Positions 7,243 through 16,694 are shown, numbered from the stretch's first letter. The stretch is DNA of 64,000 nucleotides from SpSt-1165 sp964391725 (GCA_964391725.1 CAYMNB010000004.1:1-64000), one strand, 5' to 3'. The notes: generated from the letters alone by a model not told the origin. Numbers and translations: made by a program.

Positions 7243-9699
7243 TTAGATAAACAGGGTCGCGTTAGAATCATCGGAAGAAGCCACAAAGCTGGCAACACCG
7301 ACAATTTCCACGCCATCCAGCAGTTCTTCTTTCTTGATCCCCATCAAATCCATCGACATCTGGCAGGCTTGCAGCCGCACCCCGTTGGCTTGTGCCATGC
7401 GGAGCATTTCAGGCAGCGCGTCAACATTTTTCTTCTTCATGATGCCCTTGATCATGGCAGTGCCTGCGCCCATCATGTGCATCTGCGAGAGAGTCAATTT
7501 CTTCGCCCCGCGCGGCATCATCCAGCCGAACATGTGTTCGATCAAATTCTTTTTCACCCGCACGGACTCTGATTTTCGCAGCACGTTCAATCCCCAGAAC
7601 GTGAAGAACATGGTCACCGGGTGTCCCATCGAAGCAGAACCATTGGCAATAATGAATGCCGCCAGCACCTTGTCAAGATCACCAGAGAACACCACCATGG
7701 TCTTGCCGTCGCTGGGTGCGGCGCTCAATGAACGCTCTGGCTTGGGCTGCCCCTTCTGGATCTGGGCAACAATCTTGTTGCCTTGTTGTTCGATTGAGAG
7801 CAGTTTGTTGCCGGTTTTTTCCACCCAGGCGCGCGCGTCATTCAGGAAACCGAAATCCGTGGCAGAAATATGGATGATATCGCCTGGATTGGCTTCCTTC
7901 ATGGTGTTATACAGTTTCATGATGGGTCCCGGGCACTGCAACCCGCAAGCATCCACCACTATTTCCTGTCTGTCTTCTGTCTTCATCATAGGAGGCACCT
8001 CTCTGATCTCTTCAGCCTTGTTGATTTCGGTATGTTCAAACACATCAAAATTGGATTGGGGTTCGGTCGCGTGTGAATAGGTCTTAAAACCGCCAGTCAG
8101 GTTGCATACCTTGAAGCCCTGCTGGCGCAATATTTGTTCAGCAAAGTAACCGCGCTTGCCCACCTGGCAGAAAATCACAATGGTCTTGTCCTTTGGCAGC
8201 TCATGTATCCGTTCACGCAACTCTGTCCAGGGAATGTGCACCGAACCTTCGATGGTGCCCAATTCCACCTCAATTTCATCACGCACATCCAGCAACAGCG
8301 TGGTTTGCGGATCAAAAGACTGCATGTCATCCCACTCCACGAGGGTTGTTTCACCACGCAGTGCATTGGCTGCAGTGAAACCAATAATGTTGATCGGATC
8401 ACGTGAAGAACCATACGGTGGGGCATAAGCCAGCTCCAGTTCCTCCAGGTCATAGACGGTCATCCCGCCATGAATGGCGGTGGCGATCACATCAATGCGT
8501 TTGTCGACACCTTCCAACCCAACCGCCTGCGCTCCCAATATCTTGCCGTCAAGCCCGAAATGCAATTTAATCGTCATGGGTGTGGCGCCCGGATAATACC
8601 CGGCATGATTGGACACATGCACCACAGCGCTTTTATAGTCAATACCTGCCTGCTTCAAGGCATGCGCATTCAATCCAGTGGATGCTACGGTAATGTCAAA
8701 AACCTTCACCACCGAGGTGCCGATCACCCCTCGGAATTCTGTGTTTTTGCCGACGATATGGTCAGCGACCACCCGCCCCTGTTTGCTGGCGGGTCCAGCC
8801 AACGCTAACCCGCCACGCTGTTGGCTGATGCGGTTTAAAACCTCCGCCGCATCGCCAATGGCGTAGATATCAGGATCGTTGGTCTGCATGTACTGGTTGG
8901 TTTTGATCGTGCCGCGCACGCCCAATTCTAATCCCGCCTCTTTGGCAAGGGCATTTTCGGGTCGGACGCCCACCGCCATAATGACCATATCCACCTGCAC
9001 TTCTCTGCCGCTTTGCAATGTCACCACCATGCCTTGCTCATCTTCATGAATAGTAGATAACCCGTCCCCCAACGCCAGGCAGATATGTTTGAAATCAAGG
9101 TGATTGTGCACCATGGCAGCCATATCGGGATCAATCGGGGTCATCACCTGGCTCATCATTTCCACGATAGTGACCACCATCCCCAAATGGTGCAGATTTT
9201 CCGCCAGTTCAATGCCGATAAACCCCCCGCCGATCACCGCAGCACGGCGAGGGCGATGTTCCTGGAGATATTGTTTGATGCGGTCCATGTCAGGCACGTT
9301 GCGCAGACTGAACACACCCGGCAGGTCAATCCCCGGCAGCGGCGGCATGATCGGCGAAGCACCCGGCGACAACACCAGTTTGTCATAAGATTCGCTGTAA
9401 AGCCTGTCCTGCTGCCAATCTTTCACCGTCACCGTTTTCTGATCCCGATTGATGGCAACCACCTCATGTTGAACACGTGCCTCAACCAGAAACATATCGT
9501 GAAATTCTTCAGGTTTCAGCAGCAGCAGGCTGTCACGTTCCGCAATAACCCCGCCGATATGGTAAGGTAACCCGCAGTTGGCAAAAGAGATGTACTCACC
9601 TCGTTCCAGCAAAAGAATCTCTGCCTTTTCATCCATGCGCCGCAGCCGAGCTGCAGCACTGGCGCCACCCGCCACACCACCAACAATTACAACCTTCAT
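7243..9699 (-). CDS. CoA-disulfide reductase-rhodanese-TusA-DsrE fusion protein
   Basis: An 818-residue, four-domain protein. Residues 1-445 are a FAD/NAD(P)H pyridine-nucleotide disulfide reductase with GGVAGG near the N-terminus and the CoA-disulfide reductase active-site motif NCGLPYH (Cys42). A rhodanese domain follows (about 465-545) with Cys511 in CQVGKRG. Then a TusA domain (about 580-650) has DACGLQCPGP (Cys585, Cys589). Last is a DsrE-type domain (about 665-818) with Cys779. Such enzymes reduce CoA persulfide, polysulfide or CoA disulfide, and the added domains would pass sulfur between cysteines. It lies 13 bp after an ArsR-family gene and is probably co-transcribed with it. Domain assignment is clear; the in vivo substrate is inferred. 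Confidence 0.9.
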   Translation of the reverse strand: MKVVIVGGVAGGASAAARLRRMDEKAEILLLERGEYISFANCGLPYHIGGVIAERDSLLLLKPEEFHDMFLVEARVQHEVVAINRDQKTVTVKDWQQDRLYSESYDKLVLSPGASPIMPPLPGIDLPGVFSLRNVPDMDRIKQYLQEHRPRRAAVIGGGFIGIELAENLHHLGMVVTIVEMMSQVMTPIDPDMAAMVHNHLDFKHICLALGDGLSTIHEDEQGMVVTLQSGREVQVDMVIMAVGVRPENALAKEAGLELGVRGTIKTNQYMQTNDPDIYAIGDAAEVLNRISQQRGGLALAGPASKQGRVVADHIVGKNTEFRGVIGTSVVKVFDITVASTGLNAHALKQAGIDYKSAVVHVSNHAGYYPGATPMTIKLHFGLDGKILGAQAVGLEGVDKRIDVIATAIHGGMTVYDLEELELAYAPPYGSSRDPINIIGFTAANALRGETTLVEWDDMQSFDPQTTLLLDVRDEIEVELGTIEGSVHIPWTELRERIHELPKDKTIVIFCQVGKRGYFAEQILRQQGFKVCNLTGGFKTYSHATEPQSNFDVFEHTEINKAEEIREVPPMMKTEDRQEIVVDACGLQCPGPIMKLYNTMKEANPGDIIHISATDFGFLNDARAWVEKTGNKLLSIEQQGNKIVAQIQKGQPKPERSLSAAPSDGKTMVVFSGDLDKVLAAFIIANGSASMGHPVTMFFTFWGLNVLRKSESVRVKKNLIEHMFGWMMPRGAKKLTLSQMHMMGAGTAMIKGIMKKKNVDALPEMLRMAQANGVRLQACQMSMDLMGIKKEELLDGVEIVGVASFVASSDDSNATLFI

Positions 9700-9712
9700 T
9701 ACGTTCTCCTGA

Positions 9713-10045
9713 TTATGAATTTTCTTGTGTCACCATGCGCCGCATATCGTCCAAAATGGAAAGAATGTGTACATTGGTCAAACGGTATTTGATGGAGGTA
9801 CCCTGGCGTTCAGTTTCCACCAGCCCACGCTCCCGCAGGACCGCCAGATGGCGCGAAGCTGTTGACTGTGGTATCTCGAGCAGTTCACTGATCTCGTTCA
9901 CATACCTGCCCTCTTCCCCGATCACGAACAGCATCAAAATACGCACCGGCTCGCGCAGGGCGTAACAGATCTGTCCGTGCATGCGCTCGATGTCCTCGCG
10001 CAGTTGCGCTAAATTATGGCTGGGTTCTGGTTTTATGCTCTCCAT
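9713..10045 (-). CDS. ArsR-family transcriptional repressor
   Basis: A 110-residue winged-helix protein. The recognition helix region reads QSTASRHLAVLRERGLVE, a typical ArsR/SmtB pattern, followed by the wing (RQGTSIKYRL). It has one Cys only (HGQICYALREP, near residue 27), so a classical two-Cys metal or persulfide switch within one chain is not obvious. It precedes the CoADR-rhodanese-TusA-DsrE gene on the same strand with a 13-bp gap, and a near-perfect palindrome lies 14 bp before its start. Autoregulation of a sulfur-stress operon is therefore likely. The inducer is not known; persulfide or a metal are both possible. Confidence 0.85.
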   Translation of the reverse strand: MESIKPEPSHNLAQLREDIERMHGQICYALREPVRILMLFVIGEEGRYVNEISELLEIPQSTASRHLAVLRERGLVETERQGTSIKYRLTNVHILSILDDMRRMVTQENS

Positions 10046-10058
10046 CGTGTTTTATCCT

Positions 10059-10080
10059 TATATTCGGATACACGGATATA
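10059..10080. promoter_or_regulatory. Putative ArsR operator
   Basis: An inverted repeat of two 8-bp half-sites, TATATTCG and CGGATATA, with a 6-bp spacer and a single mismatch. It lies directly upstream of the ArsR-family gene, where an autoregulatory operator is expected. AT-rich palindromes of this form are usual for ArsR-family dimers. Confidence 0.6.
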
Positions 10081-10143
10081 TTACACCATCAACCAGTACA
10101 TGGCAAGAGTTCGTGAAGTTTTTCACCAATTTTTAAGAAAACT

Positions 10144-10365
10144 TCAAAGACAGATCGTCAAGCCGCGTGCTTCACATTCTCCCAACAACACTTCACTGAC
10201 CCACAGCCTTTCCAACGCCAGCGTTGACCGCACCAACACCACCCGCGCACTTTCCGCAGGCTGGCCCGCCATCGCGGGAACAATGAAAGGCAACCCACCG
10301 ACACACAGAATTGTATCAACACCTCAGTCAACGTAATCCCGCCGATGGTTATCTGTATCCTTCAT
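10144..10365 (-). pseudogene. Short UGA-interrupted reading frame after the CobW gene
   Basis: This fills most of the 320-bp stretch between the ArsR and CobW genes. On the minus strand an ATG at 10365 sits one base after the CobW stop (TGAGATG). It reads 13 codons, meets an in-frame TGA at 10326-10324, then continues 59 codons in the same frame to a second TGA at 10146-10144. The later part has ordinary protein composition (for example TILCVGGLPFIVPAMAG, then VVLVRSTLALERLWVSEV), unlike the other frames there, which are rich in Trp and Cys. It may be a decayed gene, a gene with a non-ATG start after the TGA, or a UGA-recoded protein. No family is recognised. Confidence 0.35.
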
Positions 10366-10366
10366 C

Positions 10367-11446
10367 TCACCGATTGTGTGAATTACGTTCGGCGCTGACC
10401 CGTGGACGAAAATAGGCGGTTTCCTCGCGGATAAATTGCGTACCGGTTTGTCTGTTCATGGTTTCGAAAGCCCCAGCCACCATTCGGTTTAATTTTGCAG
10501 GCGCACATTGCACCCGCCCATTAAGGATCAAGTCCACGCTCTGTCCCAAATGCTCAGGCAAAGAAGCCAGTAAACCATCACCATCCATGGCAACCAGGCT
10601 GCCTTTGAAGTGGATAGTCCCATCGGTCAGATAGACCTTCACGTGACCGACAGGCACATTTTCAACCCGAAGAGTTTCGGCAAAGGCTTGCAGGAATGTT
10701 CTGATTGCCAGCGGATTTTGCTTGCCACTCAACCGGACAGATTCATCCAGCCAGGCCAACTGCTGGCTGCCGCGATCGTAAACATCATAATCCACAGCGA
10801 ATTCTACCGCATTCTCAGTTATCTCAGATTCTTCGATGGCACCCAGCCACCCTTCCATCCCTGTTTCTTGGCTGGCAGACATCAACAGGCATGATTTGCG
10901 CGGATAACGTTCACGAAAAGCCATCTCGACCTTTCCAGCATCTTCTTGCGAAAGCAAATCACACTTGTTCAGCACCACCAGTGGGGCTTCTTCAATCTGC
11001 TGCTCAAAGATATAAACCACCTCATCGGAAAATGGTAGATCCTCTCCTCGCAGCCACATTCTTAACAGCCGAATATCACAAAAAGCGGAGAAGCTCGTGT
11101 CACCCTGTAGCGACCGCTGGAAATCCAATAGCGGCTTCATAACCGTTTCTGCCAGATCAACGCAAGAACCCACCGATTCTGCAAAAATCACATCCGGGTT
11201 GTTCTCTGCGATCAATCCCTGCAGCCGTTCCTCCAATTGGTCATAATTACAGCGGAAGCAGCCACCCGCCACTTCCGCCGTTGGAATGGAGGCAGTTCGA
11301 AAGAAGGCAGTATCCACCAGGTGCTTGCCCTTGTCGTTGGTCACCACAGCCACCGTTTTGCCCTGCGACATCAATTGCCGCGCGGCACAGATAATGGCCG
11401 TCGTCTTCCCGCTCCCCAAAAAACCCCCAACCAGATGCATGTCCAT
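10367..11446 (-). CDS. CobW/G3E-family GTPase
   Basis: A 359-residue G3E GTPase. The P-loop GGFLGSGKTT (residues 7-16) starts the protein, a metal-site region follows (AEVAGGCFRCNYDQL, Cys63 and Cys66), and the NKCDLL guanine-specificity motif lies mid-chain. Classical COG0523 proteins have a CxCC motif; here it is CxxC. Family members act as metallochaperones for Zn, Co or Ni enzymes, or in cobalamin synthesis. The C-terminal half is the poorly conserved CobW_C-like region. The ATG at 11446 has AAGGAG five bases upstream. It is isolated, divergent from an EEP-family gene and followed directly by the interrupted frame at 10144-10365. Client metal enzyme unknown. Confidence 0.8.
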   Translation of the reverse strand: MDMHLVGGFLGSGKTTAIICAARQLMSQGKTVAVVTNDKGKHLVDTAFFRTASIPTAEVAGGCFRCNYDQLEERLQGLIAENNPDVIFAESVGSCVDLAETVMKPLLDFQRSLQGDTSFSAFCDIRLLRMWLRGEDLPFSDEVVYIFEQQIEEAPLVVLNKCDLLSQEDAGKVEMAFRERYPRKSCLLMSASQETGMEGWLGAIEESEITENAVEFAVDYDVYDRGSQQLAWLDESVRLSGKQNPLAIRTFLQAFAETLRVENVPVGHVKVYLTDGTIHFKGSLVAMDGDGLLASLPEHLGQSVDLILNGRVQCAPAKLNRMVAGAFETMNRQTGTQFIREETAYFRPRVSAERNSHNR

Positions 11447-11581
11447 CGAAACTCCTTGCCGCTAAGTAAAGCTATTATATCAATTCCACTGGCATCTGTC
11501 GAAATTGTAGCAGACTCATTGTGTATTCCTGATCATTATGTCGCTATAATCAAACCAGATTGTTCACCAAAAGGACCTGCC

Positions 11582-12607
11582 ATGTCACAAATAAAGGTAA
11601 CTACCTGGAATATTGAACATCTCGTGCGCTTGATGCAACCAGCGCTGACTGTGAACCAATCCAATCGACGCAACGCCATCATCCAGGAAATCGAGGACAT
11701 TAATCCCGATGTCCTGTGCCTGGTAGAAGGTCCGCGCGGCGAAGAAGCCATTGATACCTTCGCAGCCGAATTCCTCAACAACCAATGGCTGCCGGTCAAA
11801 GCCGCCGATGGTAAATATGCCACCAATGGCACCCAATGGATTTGGTTTTTGGTGAAAAACCACCTTCACCCGATGGCATCCTTGCTGCCGGTCGATACCT
11901 GGGATGCCTTCACCGCCAAAACCTGGGATGTGAATTACTGGGGCAGCTTTGAAACCGAGCGCCATTCCCATTACCGCCATCCGCAGGTCTTGATCCTCGA
12001 TTGGCATGGGTTTCGCGTGGAATTCATCGGCCTGCACTTGAAATCCAAATTTGTCAACCAGGGCGCATCCATGTGGAAAGCCGGCGGTGAAAAACGCGAA
12101 GAATTTATCCGCGGCGCACTCAAAGCGCGCATAAAAATGACCACAGAAGCTGCCAATGTACGCGATTATATCGCCGAGAAATTCACCCAGGTGGAAAAGC
12201 CCGCCATCTTCCTGCTGGGCGATCTGAATGACGGCCCCGGGAAAGAATACTTCGAGCAAAAATATCTGTTTTTTGACCTGATGTCAAACATTCAAGGGGA
12301 TGTTTTCGAGGCGCGCCAATACCTGAACCACGCCCTGTTTGATTTTCCTGAACACCTGCGCTGGACGGTGCAATTCAAAGATTTTGTGGCTGATGATGAA
12401 GCAGAAGCCAACCAGGTACGGGACATCTTGCTCGATCATATCCTCTTCACCCAGGCACTTTGTGACGACAGCCTGCCCTGGCGCATAGACCCCAATGCTG
12501 GCATGGTGGAACATGAGATCCACGGACTGATCAACGCTCCGTTGAAAAAAAGCGAGCAAACCAGCGATCACAAACCTGTCTCTGTGTTAGTGACAGTGAG
12601 AGAATAG
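11582..12607 (+). CDS. Endonuclease/exonuclease/phosphatase (EEP) family protein
   Basis: A 341-residue protein of the EEP superfamily (DNase I-like fold). Key motifs are the N-terminal VTTWNIEHL (Asn), LVEGPRG (metal Glu), the LLGDLNDGPG strand (Asp/Asn pair) and the terminal SDHKPV (catalytic His). No signal peptide is present, so it acts in the cytoplasm on a phosphodiester or phosphomonoester. The longer open frame upstream overlaps the divergent CobW gene, so the ATG at 11582 is preferred; AAAAGGACC precedes it at the right distance. It is monocistronic by position. Substrate (DNA, inositol phosphate, sphingomyelin type) cannot be decided. Confidence 0.8.
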   Translation: MSQIKVTTWNIEHLVRLMQPALTVNQSNRRNAIIQEIEDINPDVLCLVEGPRGEEAIDTFAAEFLNNQWLPVKAADGKYATNGTQWIWFLVKNHLHPMASLLPVDTWDAFTAKTWDVNYWGSFETERHSHYRHPQVLILDWHGFRVEFIGLHLKSKFVNQGASMWKAGGEKREEFIRGALKARIKMTTEAANVRDYIAEKFTQVEKPAIFLLGDLNDGPGKEYFEQKYLFFDLMSNIQGDVFEARQYLNHALFDFPEHLRWTVQFKDFVADDEAEANQVRDILLDHILFTQALCDDSLPWRIDPNAGMVEHEIHGLINAPLKKSEQTSDHKPVSVLVTVRE

Positions 12608-12885
12608 ACCAGCTTACGGTCTTTTAATATGTCTGGAAACGGCAGGGTTAATGATTAACATCAACCCCGCATCAGATATTACCCTTTGCGGCTGCCGAGA
12701 AAAAAGGACGGATACGGCTTACGCAGTTCTGACACCTCGTCGAGCGGCTGCATCCGGTCTGCACGGACAGAAATCATCCTACAGACTTGTTAGCCCTTTT
12801 ACCTTGGTTTTCATTTGGCATTTCTCCTGTTCTTCATTAAAATCTACCTTATTGTTAATAATCTGTAAAAGGTATCTTCACGGCG
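12608..12885. other. Intergenic region without recognised gene
   Basis: About 280 bases between the EEP gene and the MFS gene. An open frame starting at 12651 exists, but its composition is poor and it runs into the MFS gene in another frame, so I do not call it. No riboswitch or tRNA is recognised. Confidence 0.4.
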
Positions 12886-14214
12886 ATGGAACAGTCTCCC
12901 AAAGTACACGAAAAGAAACAACCCTTCAAACGCTGGAATCCTCGTTTGCTCTTGAGCCGCTATTTGCGGTTGAACCTGTCCAAACGCGATGACCGCAACG
13001 CCTACTATCTGGTAGCTGAAGTCTTCTGGGCCAGTTTTCTGAATGCTGCTGCCACCTTCAATGTCGCTTATGCCATCCGCTTAGGTGCCAGCGACCGGAT
13101 GATTGGCTTTCTTTCATCGATCCCGGCACTGTTCGCCATCTTTCTCTCCATTCCGGTAGCGCAGTTCCTGCAGCAAGCCAAACATAAGAAACCCCTGTTA
13201 TTGTCCAGTTTGGCTGTCTTTCGCGCCGGCTTCATCGCCATCGCGCTGGTGCCATGGCTGAACTTTTTGAACATTCCCAGCGGCGCAGTGGTAGTGGTGG
13301 TGTTGATCCTGTTTTCAATCATGCAACGCCCGTTTATCGTTGGCTTTGCCCCCATGATGTCTGCTGTTCTGCCACCTGAAAAACAAGCCCCGGTCATCTC
13401 AGCGCGCATGCAACTCATGCATGCGGTACAGTCTGGTTCGGTCTTTTTGCTGGGCTTCTGGTTGGATGCTGTCGTCTTCCCGCTCAACTACACAATCATG
13501 TATACTGTCACCGTTCTTCTGTCGATAGTGTCCATTGTGTTAATCAAGAAGATCGAATATGACGACAAACCAAAAATCAACGTCGTCAAAACCAAAAACA
13601 TCAAAACTACCCTGCATTCTTTCATCACCGTGGCAAAGAACAATCCCAGGTTTATGCGTTTTACCACAAACGTGTTTCTGATGGACTTCGGCATGTGGGC
13701 AAGTATCCCCTTGTTCAGCCTCTATTATCTCAATGTGTTAAATGCCACCGATGGTTGGATCGGAACCTTCAGCAGTATCAACAATGTCAGCAACATTGTC
13801 GGCTATGGTTTATGGCGTCCATTCGTCAACCGCATCGGACCCGAGCGGTTAATACGTTATGTCGCCTTATTGCGCCCCTTATGGCCTCTAACCGTGGCGT
13901 TAGCGCCGAACCTCACCTTTCTTTTATTTGCCGGGGCTGCCTGGGGGATCATCGTGCCAGGTCTTGGCCTGTGCAGCCAGAGCCTTTTCTTACGCATGCT
14001 GCCTGAGGACGCCCGCGAAGAGGGACAGGCACTCCATTCAACCATACAAAACACCAGCATGTTCATCAGCCCTCTGATCGGCATCGCCATCGCAGAAGCC
14101 ATCGGCATCCCTAACGCTTTGTTCATCTTTGCCGGTGTCAGGTTGTTGGGCAGCCTCATGTGGACCTTCAACCCCATCGACCGCGAAGAACCAGAAAGCG
14201 CTCCCGCTGCCTAA
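12886..14214 (+). CDS. MFS transporter
   Basis: A 442-residue polytopic membrane protein with about 12 hydrophobic helices and a soluble N-terminal tail of about 45 residues. The segment YAIRLGASDRMIGFLSSIPALF, followed by a helix and a basic loop (QQAKHKKPLLL), matches the first helices of major facilitator transporters. The two six-helix halves are joined by the loop KKIEYDDKPKINVVKTKN. Substrate is unknown and the genetic context gives no hint. It converges with the GT39-type gene on the minus strand, with 27 bp between the stops. Confidence 0.7.
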   Translation: MEQSPKVHEKKQPFKRWNPRLLLSRYLRLNLSKRDDRNAYYLVAEVFWASFLNAAATFNVAYAIRLGASDRMIGFLSSIPALFAIFLSIPVAQFLQQAKHKKPLLLSSLAVFRAGFIAIALVPWLNFLNIPSGAVVVVVLILFSIMQRPFIVGFAPMMSAVLPPEKQAPVISARMQLMHAVQSGSVFLLGFWLDAVVFPLNYTIMYTVTVLLSIVSIVLIKKIEYDDKPKINVVKTKNIKTTLHSFITVAKNNPRFMRFTTNVFLMDFGMWASIPLFSLYYLNVLNATDGWIGTFSSINNVSNIVGYGLWRPFVNRIGPERLIRYVALLRPLWPLTVALAPNLTFLLFAGAAWGIIVPGLGLCSQSLFLRMLPEDAREEGQALHSTIQNTSMFISPLIGIAIAEAIGIPNALFIFAGVRLLGSLMWTFNPIDREEPESAPAA

Positions 14215-14241
14215 TAAAGGCTTTTGATAGGGCCTAACGGT

Positions 14242-16059
14242 TTATGGATTGACAGGATCACAAACGAACACGGTAAAGTTGCCGTATTCGTGCACCTGTT
14301 CAACCGCTGCGGGGGGGCAGATCGTCGTGTCAAATCGCGTTCCGGTGAACAAATTCTGATACGCTGAATCCTCACGCCTGTCCATTACCAGGTATATGTC
14401 CTGCCAGCGATCACGCTCGCGCAAACCAAGCACCGTACCCATAGGCATACCGTAATAATCAAAGTAATACCAGTAGGCGGTACTGAAATCGACCGAAGCC
14501 AGCACAACATCCTCTTCAGTGATTCTTTCACGCAGCCAGAGCGTGATTGTTTCGACATCACCCATCTCTCCCTGATGGTATTCGCTGTTTTGCCGCAAAT
14601 GCACCACACCAAACCCTATCAGCCCCACCAAAAGAACGGACATTAAAACCTCAGTAGTTTTTCTGGCCGTTGGTGATGAAGCCAATGCTTTCAAAAAGCT
14701 GACCAGACCCGCAGCACTCCAGATCAACAACATGGGGAGCAGATAGGTCCAGGTGCGCGACCAGGGATTGGGTCGCTGAACCGCAAAGATCACAGCCAAC
14801 ACCAGCAACGTCACCAACGGTAGTGAAACCCGGCAATCTTTAACCGCCCGCCGTAGCAGCAGATACAGTATCAAACCAGCGATGATGACAACCACCATCG
14901 CCTGCGGTACTTCCCAGCTCCAGTCCCGCAGGGTTTCTGCCAGCCGGATCGGCAGTGTCTGGCGGAAATCAAGGAATGACAGACGCGCAACGAAAGGATT
15001 GTTAAAAAAAGAATCCCACCCGCTACCAAATAGAAAAACTGGCAGGTATAGCAGGAAGGTCAACACCCCTGTAAGAATCCCATATCCCAATAAGTATTTG
15101 CCAAACACCGCTTGATTCTGGTAATCGTCACCAATGTCGCCCAAAGCACCGCTGAAAAGCAGCCACACCCACAGGATCGCAAACGGATACAGCGCCACCG
15201 GCAATGTGTAGAAATTCAACACGCTGACCAGCACCAACAACAGCCAGGCAAAGCGGTTGCAGGTTCGCCGCACGACCTCCGACAATGCCGCCATCCAGAT
15301 TGTAAACAACGCCATCAGCATGTAGCCACGCCCGTTCACCGATTGCAGTTTTAACCAGGGCAGTACCGCCACCAGGGCGCAAGCCAGCAGTGCCTGCCAG
15401 CGGCCATATTCCCGTCTTGTGTAAAGATATACACTCACCGTCAGCAGCACACCAGCCACAAAGGCTGGCAGACGTACGATAATTGGACCAGCATTGCCAA
15501 GCCAGCGGTACAAAACATGAATCTGGATCGTGTTGAAGATATGATTGTTGGGCAGATGGTAATCCGTCATGGAAGCGCGCAACCCGCGCTGTGCAAATGC
15601 AATAAAAGTGTAACTTTCATCATGCAGCATTGGCCGGTCAATCCACACCCACCGTCCCGCAAAAGCCAGCGCTGCCAGGCCGATCAACAGCAGCCACTCC
15701 CACCAGGCAATTTCTTTGAGCCTCAGCTCCTTGCTGAACACCCGCGCATCTTCCCAGGTTGCTTTTGCGTACACCGGCAGCCACAACAAGAAAGCCTGTA
15801 AGGTGTGCTTAAAGCGCTCACGCATGGTCACGCTCAGTCCGCCCAACACAAACAAAATGCTGCCGGTCAGTGACAAAGGAATGCGCAAACGATTGTGCAA
15901 GCCAATGGTGAAGGATTCCAGCGAGCCATCACTGGCAAACTGGTCAAGGAAGGTCCGCAAACCCTCATATTGTCCGATGCCCAATAACAAAAGCAGGAAT
16001 CCATTGAATAACAGCAATACAGTAATGAGCAGCGAGAGAACAGTGATTATTTTTTTCAT
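14242..16059 (-). CDS. GT39-type membrane glycosyltransferase
   Basis: A 605-residue membrane protein with many hydrophobic segments. After an N-terminal pair of helices and a short soluble region comes DRPMLHDESYTFIAFAQRG, the GT39-like first loop carrying the D-E pair typical of PMT/ArnT enzymes. A downstream loop has YHLPNNHIFN. The C-terminal 100 residues form a soluble domain. It probably transfers a sugar from a polyprenyl carrier at the outer face of the membrane. The ATG at 16059 is preferred over an in-frame TTG nine bases upstream; neither has a strong ribosome site. Confidence 0.65.
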   Translation of the reverse strand: MKKIITVLSLLITVLLLFNGFLLLLLGIGQYEGLRTFLDQFASDGSLESFTIGLHNRLRIPLSLTGSILFVLGGLSVTMRERFKHTLQAFLLWLPVYAKATWEDARVFSKELRLKEIAWWEWLLLIGLAALAFAGRWVWIDRPMLHDESYTFIAFAQRGLRASMTDYHLPNNHIFNTIQIHVLYRWLGNAGPIIVRLPAFVAGVLLTVSVYLYTRREYGRWQALLACALVAVLPWLKLQSVNGRGYMLMALFTIWMAALSEVVRRTCNRFAWLLLVLVSVLNFYTLPVALYPFAILWVWLLFSGALGDIGDDYQNQAVFGKYLLGYGILTGVLTFLLYLPVFLFGSGWDSFFNNPFVARLSFLDFRQTLPIRLAETLRDWSWEVPQAMVVVIIAGLILYLLLRRAVKDCRVSLPLVTLLVLAVIFAVQRPNPWSRTWTYLLPMLLIWSAAGLVSFLKALASSPTARKTTEVLMSVLLVGLIGFGVVHLRQNSEYHQGEMGDVETITLWLRERITEEDVVLASVDFSTAYWYYFDYYGMPMGTVLGLRERDRWQDIYLVMDRREDSAYQNLFTGTRFDTTICPPAAVEQVHEYGNFTVFVCDPVNP

Positions 16060-16186
16060 CTGTCGCAACCAGTTTTCATAGGGTCTATTGTAACCGCATA
16101 ATGAAAAGAATAATACCGTGCGTCATTTCGTGTAAAATAAAAGAGTATTGTTCCATACCCCAGAACCTACTGCAAGGAGATATCGT

Positions 16187-16660
16187 ATGGATTACGAAAA
16201 TACCTTCACCCCGGATGAAATGAAACTGGTTGCCTTTGCTCCGGCTGTGGCTGCCAATGGCATTGCCATGATAGACGGCATGATTTCAGAAGAAGAAACC
16301 CTCACCATCAGCGCCAATTTACTCAATACTACCGAGAAATACAAACACAATGATTTGATCATGCTGGCTATCCGTTCTTTTTCCAATCTTATGCTGGATG
16401 GCGACATGCCCGGCGAGATGCGCTATATCCGCACCCCTGAAGAATATATGCGCTGTTTTCGTAAGGTCGGCAAGATCATCGACAAAAAAGTGCCTGATGA
16501 GCAAGGCAGCGAATACAAGCAATTCCTGCTGGATCTCATGCACAACGTAGCGGCTGCCTCTTCCAACAAACGGCACTCGTTCTTTGGCAATAGCAACAAT
16601 GTCTCTGCGGAGGAAAAAGATTTCATCGACCACATCGCCCAGATCATGAACGCCAGATAG
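16187..16660 (+). CDS. Small acidic protein, possibly TerB-like
   Basis: A 157-residue soluble protein. The segment IDGMISEEETLTISANLL resembles the acidic repeat of TerB-fold proteins (helical, with D-G-x-I-s-x-x-E), and the protein is rich in helices throughout. I could not assign a family with certainty. The ATG at 16187 follows AAGGAG at eight bases, which decides against the in-frame ATG 39 bases upstream. Its stop overlaps the start of the valS promoter region, one base before the -35 box. Function unknown. Confidence 0.6.
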   Translation: MDYENTFTPDEMKLVAFAPAVAANGIAMIDGMISEEETLTISANLLNTTEKYKHNDLIMLAIRSFSNLMLDGDMPGEMRYIRTPEEYMRCFRKVGKIIDKKVPDEQGSEYKQFLLDLMHNVAAASSNKRHSFFGNSNNVSAEEKDFIDHIAQIMNAR

Positions 16661-16689
16661 TTGACAGCCTTCTGACCAAAGGCTATAAT
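16661..16689 (+). promoter_or_regulatory. Consensus sigma-70 promoter of valS
   Basis: Perfect TTGACA (16661-16666) and TATAAT (16684-16689) with the ideal 17-bp spacer. Transcription would start at about 16695, just before the T-box leader. Confidence 0.9.
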
Positions 16690-16694
16690 CAGAC

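Noticed and set aside
12651..12992. Open frame of 113 codons before and into the MFS gene
   Set aside because: It runs into the MFS gene in another frame, has no family resemblance and an odd composition, and the MFS start at 12886 is well supported.
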